64,000 nucleotides of DNA. It comes from Cronobacter condimenti 1330 (GTDB taxonomy: Bacteria; Pseudomonadota; Gammaproteobacteria; Enterobacterales; Enterobacteriaceae). Each line of letters opens with the position of its first letter. The first letter of the stretch is position 1. Shown here piece after piece: positions 1 to 9,012 of this stretch. A model generated the notes under the pieces. That model searched no databases. It was given only the letters and a program-made list of their open reading frames with translations, and was not told where the DNA came from. The stretch is from NCBI RefSeq assembly GCF_001277255.1, contig NZ_CP012264.1, forward strand, positions 3,596,001 to 3,660,000, written 5' to 3'. Both the position numbers and the translations under genes were made by a program.

Positions 1-787
1 TCAGCGCCACGGTCTCTTCGTCGTTCATCCCCATGTTGCCAAAGGTAGCGCGAATCGCGGGCGCGGCGGAAGCCGGGTCGCCGCTGTGGTTCGGCCCTTC
101 GGGGTTGACGTAGATAAGGCCCATTTCGGTCGCGCCGAGCGGCGCCTGCGCCAGTGATTCCGGATGGCGATGTTCAAGCCAGTTTTTCTCATCGCCCCAG
201 TTCACGTCCATATCCGGTTCCCAGACGTCTTCACGCCCGGCACCGAAACCAAAGGTACGGAAACCCGAGTTTTCCAGCGCGACGTTGCCGGCGAGAATAA
301 AGAGGTCGGCCCAGGAGATTTTCTGGCCATATTTCTGTTTGACGGGCCACAGCAGGCGGCGCGCTTTATCAAGGCTTACGTTATCCGGCCAGGAGTTAAG
401 CGGCGCGAAACGCTGCTGCCCACGGCCTGCGCCGCCACGCCCGTCAGTCGCGCGGTAAGTACCAGCGCTGTGCCACGCCATACGAATGAAAAGCCCGGTG
501 TAGCTGCCCCAGTCGGCCGGCCACCACGGTTGAGAATCGGTTAACAGCGCTTTCAGGTCGCCTTTCAGCGCCGCGTAATCCAGCTCACTGAACGCGTTGC
601 GGTAGTTAAACGCCTCTCCCAGCGGATTAGTGCGTTCGGAGTGCTGGTTTAGCAGCTCCACGCGCAACTGATTTGGCCACCAGTCGCGGCTGGCGGTGCC
701 GCCGCCGGCGCTTTGATTATGGTTTCCCTGATGGAAGGGGCATTTCCCCGCAGATAACGTATTGTGTGTCTCAGTTGGCGTGCTCAT
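1..787 (-). CDS. katG: catalase-peroxidase KatG, N-terminal part (cut by window edge)
   Basis: Bifunctional haem catalase-peroxidase that removes hydrogen peroxide in the cytoplasm. The first 262 codons are present and the rest lies before base 1. The distal haem-pocket motif RMAWHSAGTYR is visible, with Arg102, Trp105 and His106 in the usual numbering, and a later YVNPEGP segment carries the Tyr of the family's Met-Tyr-Trp cross-link. The ATG at 787 is preceded by GGAG and gives the expected MSTPTETHNT start. katG diverges from mdcR. In E. coli katG lies elsewhere, so its position beside the mdc genes differs from that genome. Confidence 0.97.
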   Translation of the reverse strand, partial: MSTPTETHNTLSAGKCPFHQGNHNQSAGGGTASRDWWPNQLRVELLNQHSERTNPLGEAFNYRNAFSELDYAALKGDLKALLTDSQPWWPADWGSYTGLFIRMAWHSAGTYRATDGRGGAGRGQQRFAPLNSWPDNVSLDKARRLLWPVKQKYGQKISWADLFILAGNVALENSGFRTFGFGAGREDVWEPDMDVNWGDEKNWLEHRHPESLAQAPLGATEMGLIYVNPEGPNHSGDPASAAPAIRATFGNMGMNDEETVAL

Positions 788-978
788 TTTTCGCTCCGTG
801 TTCTGTTTCACCGCTACGATAGCCTTGCACGTTGATAAGTCATACCTGTATTAACCTACGGATTTGATAGCCTGCGCCTTCGTTAGCAAACCCGAGAATG
901 TCCCTGCGGCAAGGAAGGTTTACCCCATCGTCTCCAGCCGTTAAGCTCGCTAATCCCGTTACTCAACACCAGGCCCGC

Positions 979-1908
979 ATGAAACTCGCCATCGACGACG
1001 ACATCACATTTCGCAAGCTTTCTATCTTCATGGCGTTTATGGAGAAGGGAAATATCGCCCGCACCGCCGAGGCACTGGGCTTAAGCGCCGTCAGCGTGCA
1101 CCGGGCGCTGCACAGCCTGGAAGAAGGTGTGCGCTGCCCGCTCTTTGTGCACCGGGGCCGCAGCCTGGTGGCACTGCCCGCTGCCGAAACCTTGCTGGAA
1201 TATTGTCAGGAGGCCATCGGCCTGATGGTGCGCGGTATTGAGGAGACGCAGCGTACGGCGGGCATCGGCCAGGGGCGGTTGCGCGTCGGCACGCTCTATT
1301 CGCTGACGCTTGAAACCGTACCGCGTCTGCTGATGGGCATGAAGCTGCGCCGCCCCGATCTGGAACTCGATCTCACGATGGGCTCTAATCAGGTGCTGCT
1401 CAATATGCTGGAAGACGGCGCGCTGGACGCCATACTGATTTCGGTCTCGGAAACGCAGGTTGACCACAAAACGCTGGAAGTGACGCCGCTTTTTAACGAC
1501 GACATTTATCTCGCGGCTCCGGCAGCGGAAGCGCTTGATACCCGACGCGACGCAGATTTGCGCCACTATAAAAACCGTAAGTTCGTTTCGCTGGCAGAGG
1601 GGTTCGCCACTTATGCCGGCTTTCAGGAGGCGTTTCACGTGGCGGGCTTTGAGCCGGATATCGTCACCCGCGTGAATGACATTTTCTCCATGCTGAGCCT
1701 GGTGCAGGCGGGCGTTGGGCTGTCGCTGGTGCCGGGGCGCGTGAAGAAGCTTTATGAAAACGATGTGCAGCTTCTGAAGCTTGCGGAGCCGTACCAGATG
1801 CGCCAGCAGATAGCGCTGGTGTTTGCCCGCAATCGCGAGCGCGATCCAAACCTGCTGGCGCTTGCGGCAGAGTGTCGCATGTACGCGCTGAGCCTCAATA
1901 AAAATTAA
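979..1908 (+). CDS. mdcR: LysR-type regulator of malonate decarboxylase operon
   Basis: LysR-family transcription factor, 309 residues from this start, with an N-terminal winged helix-turn-helix (about residues 6-65; AEALGLSAVSVHRALHSLEE) and a C-terminal effector-binding domain. Position beside mdcABCDEFGH and family knowledge point to MdcR, the malonate-responsive activator. The reading frame is open back to an ATG at 898, but the inner ATG at 979 gives the usual LysR length and a normal N-terminus (MKLAIDDDITFRKL); its ribosome site is weak, so the start is uncertain. The gene is convergent with mdcH and the two stop codons share two bases. Confidence 0.85.
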   Translation: MKLAIDDDITFRKLSIFMAFMEKGNIARTAEALGLSAVSVHRALHSLEEGVRCPLFVHRGRSLVALPAAETLLEYCQEAIGLMVRGIEETQRTAGIGQGRLRVGTLYSLTLETVPRLLMGMKLRRPDLELDLTMGSNQVLLNMLEDGALDAILISVSETQVDHKTLEVTPLFNDDIYLAAPAAEALDTRRDADLRHYKNRKFVSLAEGFATYAGFQEAFHVAGFEPDIVTRVNDIFSMLSLVQAGVGLSLVPGRVKKLYENDVQLLKLAEPYQMRQQIALVFARNRERDPNLLALAAECRMYALSLNKN

Positions 1909-2807
1909 TCTCGGGACAGACGCGCCGCCAGATGCCTCGCAACATCCATGCCGCTGCGCTCAAGTGAAATGCTCTCGCCTTCCCACCCGGCCTGGCGGGT
2001 CAGACAGGTCAGCACGCCGCCGGGCGGCATCTCAATGGCAAGCCTCGCGTCGCGCTCGCGAGCGGCGATCATCGCCTCCTGCCAGCGCACCGTGCGCGCC
2101 ATGTTGAACGCCAGATCGTCTGCGATGCGCTCAGGCTGCCACACCACGCGGGCGGTGCTGCCGCTGAGGTAAGCGCACGTCGGGCGATGCAGGGTGACGT
2201 CGTGAAAGGCCTCAAAAAGTGTTTGCGCCGGGGCGTCGAGCAGCGCGCAGTGGGACGGCACGCTGACGGCGAGCCGGTTCACTTTGGTCGCGCCAAGCGC
2301 GAGCGCCGCTTCGCTCACCCTCGCCATCTGTTCATCACGCCCGGCAATCACAATCTGCGTTTCGGCATTGAGGTTGGCGATATACGCGCCCTGCTCCGCC
2401 GCCAGTTTTTCGACCTGATCCAGACGCAGGCCGAGGATGGCGGTCAACCCATAACCATGCGGATAGGCCTGCTCCATCAGATCGCCGCGCAGCGCCACCA
2501 GCCGTAAGGCGTCGCGAAAATCGAGCGCGCCGGCGATCACCGCCGCCGGATAGGCCCCAATCGACAAACCGCTGACCATATCCGGCATGACGCCCTGCGC
2601 CATCAGCGCGCGGGCGGAGGCCACACCGGCAATCAGCAGCGCGAGCTGTACGGCGCGGGTGTGGCGCAGCGCCTGCGGCGTGTCGAGGGTGGCGAATTCA
2701 TCGCCCAGCACCTCGCGTGCCGCGCGCTGCGTCTCCTCATCGGGTAAATGTTGCAGCATGCCGGGGCGCTGGGTACCTTGCCCCGGGAACGTAAAAATAC
2801 TTTTCAT
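1905..2807 (-). CDS. mdcH: malonyl-CoA:ACP transacylase subunit, MdcH
   Basis: Loads malonyl groups onto the malonate decarboxylase acyl carrier protein so the enzyme can start its cycle. The 300-residue protein has the FabD-type fold signatures: FPGQGTQRPGM at residues 7-17 and the nucleophile elbow GLSIG at residues 80-84 (Ser82). The ATG at 2807 overlaps the mdcG stop (ATGA), indicating translational coupling; a much longer open frame upstream is not used because it lies inside mdcG. Last gene of the operon. Its stop overlaps that of convergent mdcR. Confidence 0.93.
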   Translation of the reverse strand: MKSIFTFPGQGTQRPGMLQHLPDEETQRAAREVLGDEFATLDTPQALRHTRAVQLALLIAGVASARALMAQGVMPDMVSGLSIGAYPAAVIAGALDFRDALRLVALRGDLMEQAYPHGYGLTAILGLRLDQVEKLAAEQGAYIANLNAETQIVIAGRDEQMARVSEAALALGATKVNRLAVSVPSHCALLDAPAQTLFEAFHDVTLHRPTCAYLSGSTARVVWQPERIADDLAFNMARTVRWQEAMIAARERDARLAIEMPPGGVLTCLTRQAGWEGESISLERSGMDVARHLAARLSRD

Positions 2808-3424
2808 GCGTCCTCCCTGCACCAGGGGTCGCCAACCCGCAGCGGCCCCCGGTTGGTTTTTAATAATACCCGCCCGTCGCGCAGCCATTCCGTCAGCGAA
2901 AACGCGCCGAACGGCGTCTCTACCTGCGTATCCGCCCGGCACGGCAGTTGGGTAACCCACCGTTGCCAGTCGGCGAAGGCGGCAGGCGTAACAGGCACGG
3001 GCGCCCGGATTGTCAGGTCGAGATCGCTTTCTGGGTGCAGCACCGGCATTTCGGTCGCCAGCGCGTAACCGGCAGAGCCGGTAATGCCCCACGCCCAGGG
3101 CCACGTGCGCTGCGCGAGTTGAATAGCGGCCTGCACAGGAGGCTGTGAGACAAACGGCGAGCGCAGCAGCGTCTGAAGGCAGGCGAGCGACTCCGGTGTC
3201 GCCACGCGCACGATATCCTGCGCCGCCACCCACCCGGCGGCGCGCTGGTCGCGTCTGACGCCGCGCACACCCACCGGGATCAAGCCGCTGTCGCTCAGGT
3301 CACGCCGTACCACCACCGGAAACTGGCACTTCCACTGCTCGCTTACCCACAGGGCGTCAATGCCCTGGAGCGCGCGGCTGTCGTTAAGCCAGAGTAAATC
3401 GTGGGGACGCGGCGTGTCGGTCAT
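2804..3424 (-). CDS. mdcG: phosphoribosyl-dephospho-CoA transferase (holo-ACP synthase) MdcG
   Basis: Transfers the 2'-(5''-triphosphoribosyl)-3'-dephospho-CoA prosthetic group to the acyl carrier subunit MdcC. The 206-residue protein carries a nucleotidyltransferase-like core with GITGSAGYALAT (about residues 113-124) and an acidic SDLDL motif (133-137) suited to metal binding. It sits three bases after mdcF and overlaps mdcH by four bases. The family's role is established for the Klebsiella mdc system; assignment here rests on sequence motif and operon position. Confidence 0.92.
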   Translation of the reverse strand: MTDTPRPHDLLWLNDSRALQGIDALWVSEQWKCQFPVVVRRDLSDSGLIPVGVRGVRRDQRAAGWVAAQDIVRVATPESLACLQTLLRSPFVSQPPVQAAIQLAQRTWPWAWGITGSAGYALATEMPVLHPESDLDLTIRAPVPVTPAAFADWQRWVTQLPCRADTQVETPFGAFSLTEWLRDGRVLLKTNRGPLRVGDPWCREDA

Positions 3425-3427
3425 GGT

Positions 3428-4387
3428 TTAGAGTCCTTGCGTTAAGGTGATAAAAAGCGGCAGTGAAAGAATGCTCAGTACCGAGCTTAACAGCAGCACG
3501 GCTTCGGCGTCCGGCGACTGTACGCCGAAACGGTTGCCGAATACCACGCCGAAGAAGCCCGCCGCCAGGGCAATCATCAGGATAGCGGTGATAGCAACCG
3601 GCCCCGTCAGGCCAAGCGCGAGCACGATACCCCAGGCGATAAACGGCTGGATCAGCAGCTTGGCAATGGTCGCGGTAATCACCACAGAATTAATGTTGAG
3701 CTTACGGGCCGAGAGGATAACGCCGGTCAGGAAGAGCGCAGCAGCGGTCGCGGCAAGGCCGAGCGGTTTAATGGCGGCAAGCACCAGCTCCGGCATTTTG
3801 ATGCCAATGGCGGAGAGCACCACGCCAAGCAGCGGCCCCCAGACGATCGGTTTTTTCACCGAACGCCACATCAACACCGGCAGCATCGCGAGCGTTGAGC
3901 CGCTCTTCTCGCCGCTGGCACGCGCTTTTTCACGTTCCAGAATAAGCAGACAGAACGGCGTCATCAGCACCGAACCGCAGGCAATGGAGACCGCGACGGA
4001 AAGCGATGTCGATGGCCCTTCACCGAGCACGCTGCCAAGGATAGGCAGACCCAACGCGGCGTAGTTCGGCAGCGCCACGGTCAGCGTGAGCACGGCGGCA
4101 TCCTGCGGGGATTTCTTAAACGGCCCGACCGCCAGGAAGTAAATGGCGGCGTAGGTTATCCACATCGCCAGCACCAGGACGATGATGAGCGGCGACTGGG
4201 CGACAATGCCCGCCCACGGCGTCTGTACGGTGGCGCTAAACAGCGCAGCTGGCAGGGCAAAGTCCATCACAAAGATATTGAGTAAAGCGACGTTTTGGTT
4301 ATCGACCATTTTTGTTTTGCCCGCCATAAAGCCGAGCAGCATGATCACAAAAATAGGGGCAAGCGCATGAATAATCACGTAAGTCAT
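3428..4387 (-). CDS. mdcF: malonate permease MdcF, auxin efflux carrier family
   Basis: Integral membrane carrier of 319 residues with about ten hydrophobic segments in two halves and a central hydrophilic loop (about residues 150-170), typical of the auxin efflux carrier (AEC) family. In mdc operons this position holds MdcF, proposed to import malonate. It is separated from mdcE by a 174-base gap holding a palindrome and a REP-like element, whereas other junctions in the operon overlap, so downstream expression may be tuned here. Confidence 0.88.
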   Translation of the reverse strand: MTYVIIHALAPIFVIMLLGFMAGKTKMVDNQNVALLNIFVMDFALPAALFSATVQTPWAGIVAQSPLIIVLVLAMWITYAAIYFLAVGPFKKSPQDAAVLTLTVALPNYAALGLPILGSVLGEGPSTSLSVAVSIACGSVLMTPFCLLILEREKARASGEKSGSTLAMLPVLMWRSVKKPIVWGPLLGVVLSAIGIKMPELVLAAIKPLGLAATAAALFLTGVILSARKLNINSVVITATIAKLLIQPFIAWGIVLALGLTGPVAITAILMIALAAGFFGVVFGNRFGVQSPDAEAVLLLSSVLSILSLPLFITLTQGL

Positions 4388-4438
4388 AAGTCACCTGTAA
4401 TGAAAGTAAAATCAACACTGGTGCGATGGTGGCCCTTA

Positions 4439-4469
4439 CATCTCAAGGCGCGCGGCGCGCCCTGAGATG
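4439..4469. repeat. near-perfect palindrome in the mdcE-mdcF gap
   Basis: CATCTCA (4439-4445) pairs with TGAGATG (4463-4469), and the inner GGCGCGC/GCGCGCC arms pair as well with one mismatch, so an almost continuous stem can form around a one-base centre. It lies in the mdcE-mdcF gap. It lacks a following T-run on the mRNA strand, so it is more likely an mRNA stability or partial-termination element than a strong terminator. Confidence 0.6.
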
Positions 4470-4486
4470 GTGAGCTTTATTTTTTA

Positions 4487-4543
4487 CGGATGCGGCGGGC
4501 CAGAGGGCGTATCGCTACGCCCCTGTAAGCCGCTATCCGGCAG
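4487..4543. repeat. REP/PU-like extragenic palindrome
   Basis: Begins with CGGATGCGGC and ends with GCCGCTATCCGG, the inverted arms resembling enterobacterial REP (palindromic unit) sequences, with a second inner pair GGGCGTA/TACGCCC. It lies inside the mdc operon between mdcE and mdcF, a typical location for REP elements that influence 3' mRNA stability. Confidence 0.6.
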
Positions 4544-4561
4544 GTCTTTTTAGGGTTTTAC

Positions 4562-5365
4562 TTACCAGCTGGCGCGCAGACGTTCGCGTACATGCTGTGA
4601 GCTACGGCGGTTGTCGGCGCCGAGGCGGGTTTTCAGGCTCGGGTCACGACGCGCATCATCAATTGCGCGTTGCAGCGTGGCGTTCACCAGTGCCAGATCC
4701 TCAGGTGTTGGTGCATCCGGGTTTCGGATATCGAGCAGGTCAGAGAGCAGCCCGAGCGTCGCGTAGTTGGCGACGTCATAGGCCATCGGCGGGATGGTCG
4801 CCGCCAGTTTCTCCAGCGCCTCGACGGTGCGAAGCGTAATGCGCGCGGCAGATTCTTTACCCATCGCATGCACCAGCACGCCTTTGTCGTTAAAGGCGAT
4901 TAACCGGTTTGCCTGGTAGCCGTGGGCGAGAAACGCCCCGGACATCGCTTTACCGACGATAAGCCCAATCACCGGATGTCCGGCAAGGCGTGCGTTAGCA
5001 TAAGCGCCCGCAGCCCCGGCGAGCGCCTGATGAATGCCGAACGCCTCTTCGCGACGGCCATACGCCTGGCTTGGCACGTCAATCACCGCGATAATCGGGC
5101 GCTTCACAGGCTTATCGGCATCTTCTTTGATGGTTTTGCTGACTACTCTGGCAAGCGTCCAGCCCTCCAGCAGCCCGACCTCCCCTTTAGCGGCGCGCGG
5201 GTAGTGGTTATGGGCATCCGGCACGACGGCGATAAAGCGTGCGGGTTCGCCGTTAAGCGCGGCATCGGCCACCTGAACGGACGGGCAAAGCCCCTCCTGA
5301 CGTTTCGCGTTGGGCGCGAGTTTTTCAAGCCATAAGGCGCCCCGGCTTACTGTATTCGTCATCAT
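4562..5365 (-). CDS. mdcE: malonate decarboxylase gamma subunit MdcE
   Basis: Together with MdcD it forms the malonyl-S-ACP decarboxylase, a biotin-independent enzyme of the carboxyltransferase/crotonase fold. 267 residues; the segment GHPVIGLIVGKAMSGAFLAHG is the glycine-rich oxyanion-hole region of this fold. The ATG at 5365 overlaps the mdcD stop by four bases (ATGA), so the two subunits are probably made in a fixed ratio. Cytoplasmic. Confidence 0.93.
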   Translation of the reverse strand: MMTNTVSRGALWLEKLAPNAKRQEGLCPSVQVADAALNGEPARFIAVVPDAHNHYPRAAKGEVGLLEGWTLARVVSKTIKEDADKPVKRPIIAVIDVPSQAYGRREEAFGIHQALAGAAGAYANARLAGHPVIGLIVGKAMSGAFLAHGYQANRLIAFNDKGVLVHAMGKESAARITLRTVEALEKLAATIPPMAYDVANYATLGLLSDLLDIRNPDAPTPEDLALVNATLQRAIDDARRDPSLKTRLGADNRRSSQHVRERLRASW

Positions 5366-6195
5366 TTTTCCTCCCGCGCAAAAACCTGTTTGATCTGTTC
5401 GCGATCCGCCTGTTTCGCGGTGTCGAACCGCGTCAGACGATCGAGATACCAGGCGTAGTTGTCGCTGCGGTGCTGTGATGGCACGCCTTTAGCGATGGCT
5501 TCGTTCATCGCCGTTTTCACCGCGTTAACGCCATCGCCTACCAGCGCGTCGACAAAACCGCTTTCATAGCGCACTTCGCCGCCGGTCATGCTCCAGATAA
5601 ACGGACGGTCGCGGGAGTCGTACTCTTCCACACCCGCTTCCTGCTCAATCACCTGCGGGCCGTTCAGGCCAAGGCGTGCTTCACGGGTCACGATGAGATA
5701 GCTGCACAGCGCCGCCGCGATGGACATCCCGCCGAAGCAGCCCACAGTGCCCGCAACAATGCCGACCACCGGCGTATAGCGGCGCAGGTCGACAATCGCG
5801 GCGTGGATATCGGCAATCGCCGCGAGGCCGAGGTTGGCCTCCTGCAGACGCACGCCACCCGTTTCCAGGCATAACACCGCCTGGGTGGGAATGCCGTTGC
5901 GGTTATCCTCCGCGGCCAGCTCAAGGGCGGCGGCCATTTTCGCGCCGGAAACTTCGCCCATGCTGCCGCCCTGGAAGGTGCCTTCAATGGCAATCACCAC
6001 GGCGGGCTGCCCATTGATGGTGCCTTTTGCTACCACCATGCCGTCGTCCGCCTGCGGGACGATGCCCTGCTTGCCAAGCCACGGCGACATGACCTGCTCA
6101 AACGAGTCGAGCAGTTCGCGAAAGCTGCCTTCATCGAGCAGTGCCCTGGCGCGTTCGCGCGCCCGAAGTTCAATAAAGCTGCGGTCGTTACGCAT
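5362..6195 (-). CDS. mdcD: malonate decarboxylase beta subunit MdcD
   Basis: Carboxyltransferase-type beta subunit, 277 residues, partner of MdcE in decarboxylating malonyl-S-ACP to acetyl-S-ACP. Sequence shows the acyl-CoA carboxyltransferase N-terminal pattern (FELLDSFEQVMSPWLG-like region, then GTFQGGSMG and GGVRLQEAN). The start at 6195 (MRNDRSFIELRARERAR) overlaps the end of mdcC by eight bases; a longer open frame upstream lies in mdcC and is not used. Confidence 0.93.
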   Translation of the reverse strand: MRNDRSFIELRARERARALLDEGSFRELLDSFEQVMSPWLGKQGIVPQADDGMVVAKGTINGQPAVVIAIEGTFQGGSMGEVSGAKMAAALELAAEDNRNGIPTQAVLCLETGGVRLQEANLGLAAIADIHAAIVDLRRYTPVVGIVAGTVGCFGGMSIAAALCSYLIVTREARLGLNGPQVIEQEAGVEEYDSRDRPFIWSMTGGEVRYESGFVDALVGDGVNAVKTAMNEAIAKGVPSQHRSDNYAWYLDRLTRFDTAKQADREQIKQVFAREEK

Positions 6196-6487
6196 GGCTG
6201 ACCTCCTCAAAAACCTGTTCGATGCGAATGCGCGCCACGCCGGGCGTCGCGCCGAAATCGTGGATAACCAGCGTGCCGGATGGCAGGCCATTTTGCAGGT
6301 TGAGGCGGTCAAACAGCGCATTCCAGCGCGCGGTGCTGTTGTCCACGGATGTCGTGATGGTCACGTTGAGCGCCTGTTGCTGATCGGCGGTGAACAGCAC
6401 TTCCATATCACCGGATCCGACCACTCCCGCCAGCGCTCTGCCGTTCAGCGTGCGGCTCGCGGGGAATGACAATGTAATCTGTTCCAT
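6188..6487 (-). CDS. mdcC: malonate decarboxylase acyl carrier protein (delta subunit) MdcC
   Basis: Small 99-residue acyl carrier protein that carries acetyl/malonyl thioesters on a phosphoribosyl-dephospho-CoA arm. Ser25 in VVGSGDMEV is at the position expected for attachment of the prosthetic group in this family. It is nine bases from mdcB and overlaps mdcD. The cofactor is built by MdcB and attached by MdcG, both in the same operon. Confidence 0.92.
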   Translation of the reverse strand: MEQITLSFPASRTLNGRALAGVVGSGDMEVLFTADQQQALNVTITTSVDNSTARWNALFDRLNLQNGLPSGTLVIHDFGATPGVARIRIEQVFEEVSHA

Positions 6488-6496
6488 AACACCCTC

Positions 6497-7357
6497 TTAT
6501 TCGGTTATTCGAGATGGCGCGCTCACGCGGTCGAGGTAGAGCGTGGCGGCCAGCAGATCAGCAGCTCCGCCTGGCGAGGCGTTCAGCGCCAGCATCTCGC
6601 TATCAAGCTCTGCCAGCGCGCGACGCCCGGCGTCGGTCGCCGTACCGCCTGCGGCCAGCACGGTGCGGGCGCCGCGCTGCATGGTCATCTGGCCCGTGAG
6701 CCCCGCGCGGTTAAGCACGCAGGTGTCGCACAGCGACGTCATGATGGCCATCAGCGCGTCCAGACGTGCTTCGGTTTCTTTCGCGCCGCCACGGCGGCTG
6801 GCGTGAAGCTGCGGAAGCGCGAGTTGCATCACATGTGGAAACCCCTGCTGCGCCTCTTCACGCGCGCCCGGCACCTGATAACGCCGCGTGGCGCGAAGCC
6901 CTTTGCTGAAGCCCTTCGGCGCGCCAGCGTCCGGCAGGCCTGCCAGACGGGCGGCCGTGGCGGCGATAGCCTCACCTGTCGCTCCGGCGTCGCACATGGC
7001 GGTGGCGCTCACCAGCAGTCCCAGCGCCCAGATAGCACCGCGATGGGTATTCACCCCGCCGGTGGCCGCCATCATTTGCGCTTCGCCCTCGCGGCCCAGA
7101 CGGCCAATGGTTTCGCGTAGCGCAATATCCGCCGGGCGCTGCCAGCTCTGCTGAGCCAGCGCATGAAAGGTGGGCGTCAGGCTGTGGGCCGAACGCTCCA
7201 TCAGCGCAAGCGTCAGGTCGTGATGCGCGCCGCTCCCGCGACAGTCCACCAGACCCGGCTTCGGGGTGAGTCTCGCTTCATCAATCAGGCAGGCGGTGGC
7301 GATGCGCGCCAGTGCGTCTGCGGTGCCTTCGGCGTGAGTCAGTGGCTGTCGGTTCAT
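6497..7357 (-). CDS. mdcB: triphosphoribosyl-dephospho-CoA synthase MdcB
   Basis: Makes the precursor of the MdcC prosthetic group from ATP and dephospho-CoA (CitG/MdcB family). 286 residues; conserved features include TPKPGLVDCRGSGAHHDLTL near residue 30-50 and GGVNTHRGAIWALG. The ATG at 7357 overlaps the mdcA stop as TAATG, a coupling arrangement, and gives the start MNRQPLTHAEG; the open frame continues upstream into mdcA but that part is not conserved. Confidence 0.92.
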   Translation of the reverse strand: MNRQPLTHAEGTADALARIATACLIDEARLTPKPGLVDCRGSGAHHDLTLALMERSAHSLTPTFHALAQQSWQRPADIALRETIGRLGREGEAQMMAATGGVNTHRGAIWALGLLVSATAMCDAGATGEAIAATAARLAGLPDAGAPKGFSKGLRATRRYQVPGAREEAQQGFPHVMQLALPQLHASRRGGAKETEARLDALMAIMTSLCDTCVLNRAGLTGQMTMQRGARTVLAAGGTATDAGRRALAELDSEMLALNASPGGAADLLAATLYLDRVSAPSRITE

Positions 7358-9012
7358 TACCAGCTCCGGAATTTGGCAGGTGGGTTGTAAAGACCGCCGG
7401 ACCATTCCACGAGATCCGCGACACTGCTTGCGGCAAGCAACGAGCGGGTGGCGTCGGCGCGGCGAATGCCGATATCTTCCGGGTATACCACCTTGCCCGT
7501 TTTACGCAGTTCAGCGACGCGTGCGGCGTCCACGCCAAGGCCAATGTCAGTAATGCCCGCGACTGCTGCGACCATCGCGCGGCGCTCTTCAAGGCTTTCT
7601 GCGCGGTAAAGGTACGCAATCCCCTCTTCGGTGAGCACATGGGTGACGTCATCGCCGTAAATCATGACCGGCGCGAGCGGCATGCCAGAGGCTTTCGCCA
7701 CGTCAACTGCATCGAGTTTTTCCACGAAGGTCGGTTTTACGCCGGCCTGGAAGGTTTCGACCATCTGCACCACCAGCTTTTTACCGCGCTGCATCGGGTC
7801 AGGCTCGGTGATCATGTTGAGCCAGGCGGGTGTCGCGTGGCGACGGCCGTGCGGATCGTGCCCCATGTTGGGCGCGCCGCCGAAGCCGGAAAGCCGCCCG
7901 CGGGTGACGGTGGAGGAGTTAGCAAGGCCGTCTACCTGTAACGTGGAGCCGATAAACATATCGACCGCGTACTGGCCCGCCAGCTGACAGAAGGCGCGGT
8001 TGGAGCGCATGGAGCCGTCAGCGCCGGTGAAGAACACGTCGGGGCGCGCGCGAATGTACTCTTCCATGCCCAGCTCGCCGCCGAAACAGTGCACGCTCTC
8101 GACCCAGCCGCTTTCAATAGCAGGGATAAGCGTCGGATGCGGATTCAGCGTCCAGTGTTTACAGATTTTGCCCTTCAGACCCAGTTGTTCGCCGTACGTC
8201 GGCAGCAGCAGTTCAATAGCTGCGGTATTAAAACCGATGCCGTGATTGAGCGACTGCACCTGGTGCTCGGCGTAGATGCCCTTGATGGCCATCATCGCCA
8301 TCAGGATATGTTCCTGCTTGATAAGGCGCGGGTCGCGGGTAAAGAGTGGTTCGATAAAGAAGGGTTTGTCTGCCACTACCACATAGTCAATCCAGGAGCC
8401 GGGGATATCCACGCGCGGCAGGTCGCACTCGTCGTCGACCAGTTCATTGACCTGGGCGATAACGATGCCGTCATGGAACGCGGCGGCTTCCACCAGCGCG
8501 GGCGTGTCTTCGGTGCTCGGCCCGGTGTAGAGATTGCCTTTGCGGTCGGCTTTGTAGCCGGCTATCAGCGCCACGTTCGGAGCCAGATCCACATACAGGC
8601 GGGAGTAGAGTTCGATGTAGGTGTGGATGGCGCCGATTTCCAGCAGACCATCTTCCAGCAGTTGCGAAATACGCAGGCTCTGGGTGCCGGAGAACGAGAA
8701 GTCGAGTTTGCGGGCGATACCTTTCTCAAAAATATCGAGATGCTCGCTGCGCCCGACGCTTGGCATGATCATGTGCAGATCGTGCACTTTTTCCGGGCTG
8801 ACGTTGGCCAGCATGCGGGAGAGAAAATCCGCCTGTTTCTGGTTATTGCCTTCCAGCACTACACGGTCACCCGGTGCTATCAGTTTTTCCAGCATGGCTG
8901 CGAGATCTGCGGTGGGCAATACTTTGCCCTGCACGGGAACCGAGGCGAGACGCCGCTGTTTCTCCGTGCGGCGCGTGTTCCAGACACGCCCCGGCGTTTG
9001 GTAAGCCGTCAT
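7357..9012 (-). CDS. mdcA: malonate decarboxylase alpha subunit MdcA (acetyl-S-ACP:malonate ACP transferase)
   Basis: First gene of the operon, 551 residues. It exchanges the acetyl group on MdcC for malonate, releasing acetate, so the net reaction is malonate to acetate plus CO2. Belongs to the CoA-transferase-like family with citrate lyase alpha. A strong ribosome site (AGGAGG, six bases before the ATG at 9012) supports the start. The 277-base gap upstream to parE should hold the MdcR-controlled promoter. Confidence 0.95.
   Translation of the reverse strand: MTAYQTPGRVWNTRRTEKQRRLASVPVQGKVLPTADLAAMLEKLIAPGDRVVLEGNNQKQADFLSRMLANVSPEKVHDLHMIMPSVGRSEHLDIFEKGIARKLDFSFSGTQSLRISQLLEDGLLEIGAIHTYIELYSRLYVDLAPNVALIAGYKADRKGNLYTGPSTEDTPALVEAAAFHDGIVIAQVNELVDDECDLPRVDIPGSWIDYVVVADKPFFIEPLFTRDPRLIKQEHILMAMMAIKGIYAEHQVQSLNHGIGFNTAAIELLLPTYGEQLGLKGKICKHWTLNPHPTLIPAIESGWVESVHCFGGELGMEEYIRARPDVFFTGADGSMRSNRAFCQLAGQYAVDMFIGSTLQVDGLANSSTVTRGRLSGFGGAPNMGHDPHGRRHATPAWLNMITEPDPMQRGKKLVVQMVETFQAGVKPTFVEKLDAVDVAKASGMPLAPVMIYGDDVTHVLTEEGIAYLYRAESLEERRAMVAAVAGITDIGLGVDAARVAELRKTGKVVYPEDIGIRRADATRSLLAASSVADLVEWSGGLYNPPAKFRSW

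Noticed and set aside
1905..3233. 442-residue version of MdcH
   Set aside because: The extra 142 N-terminal residues are read from mdcG in another frame; the MdcH fold starts at MKSIFTFPGQG.
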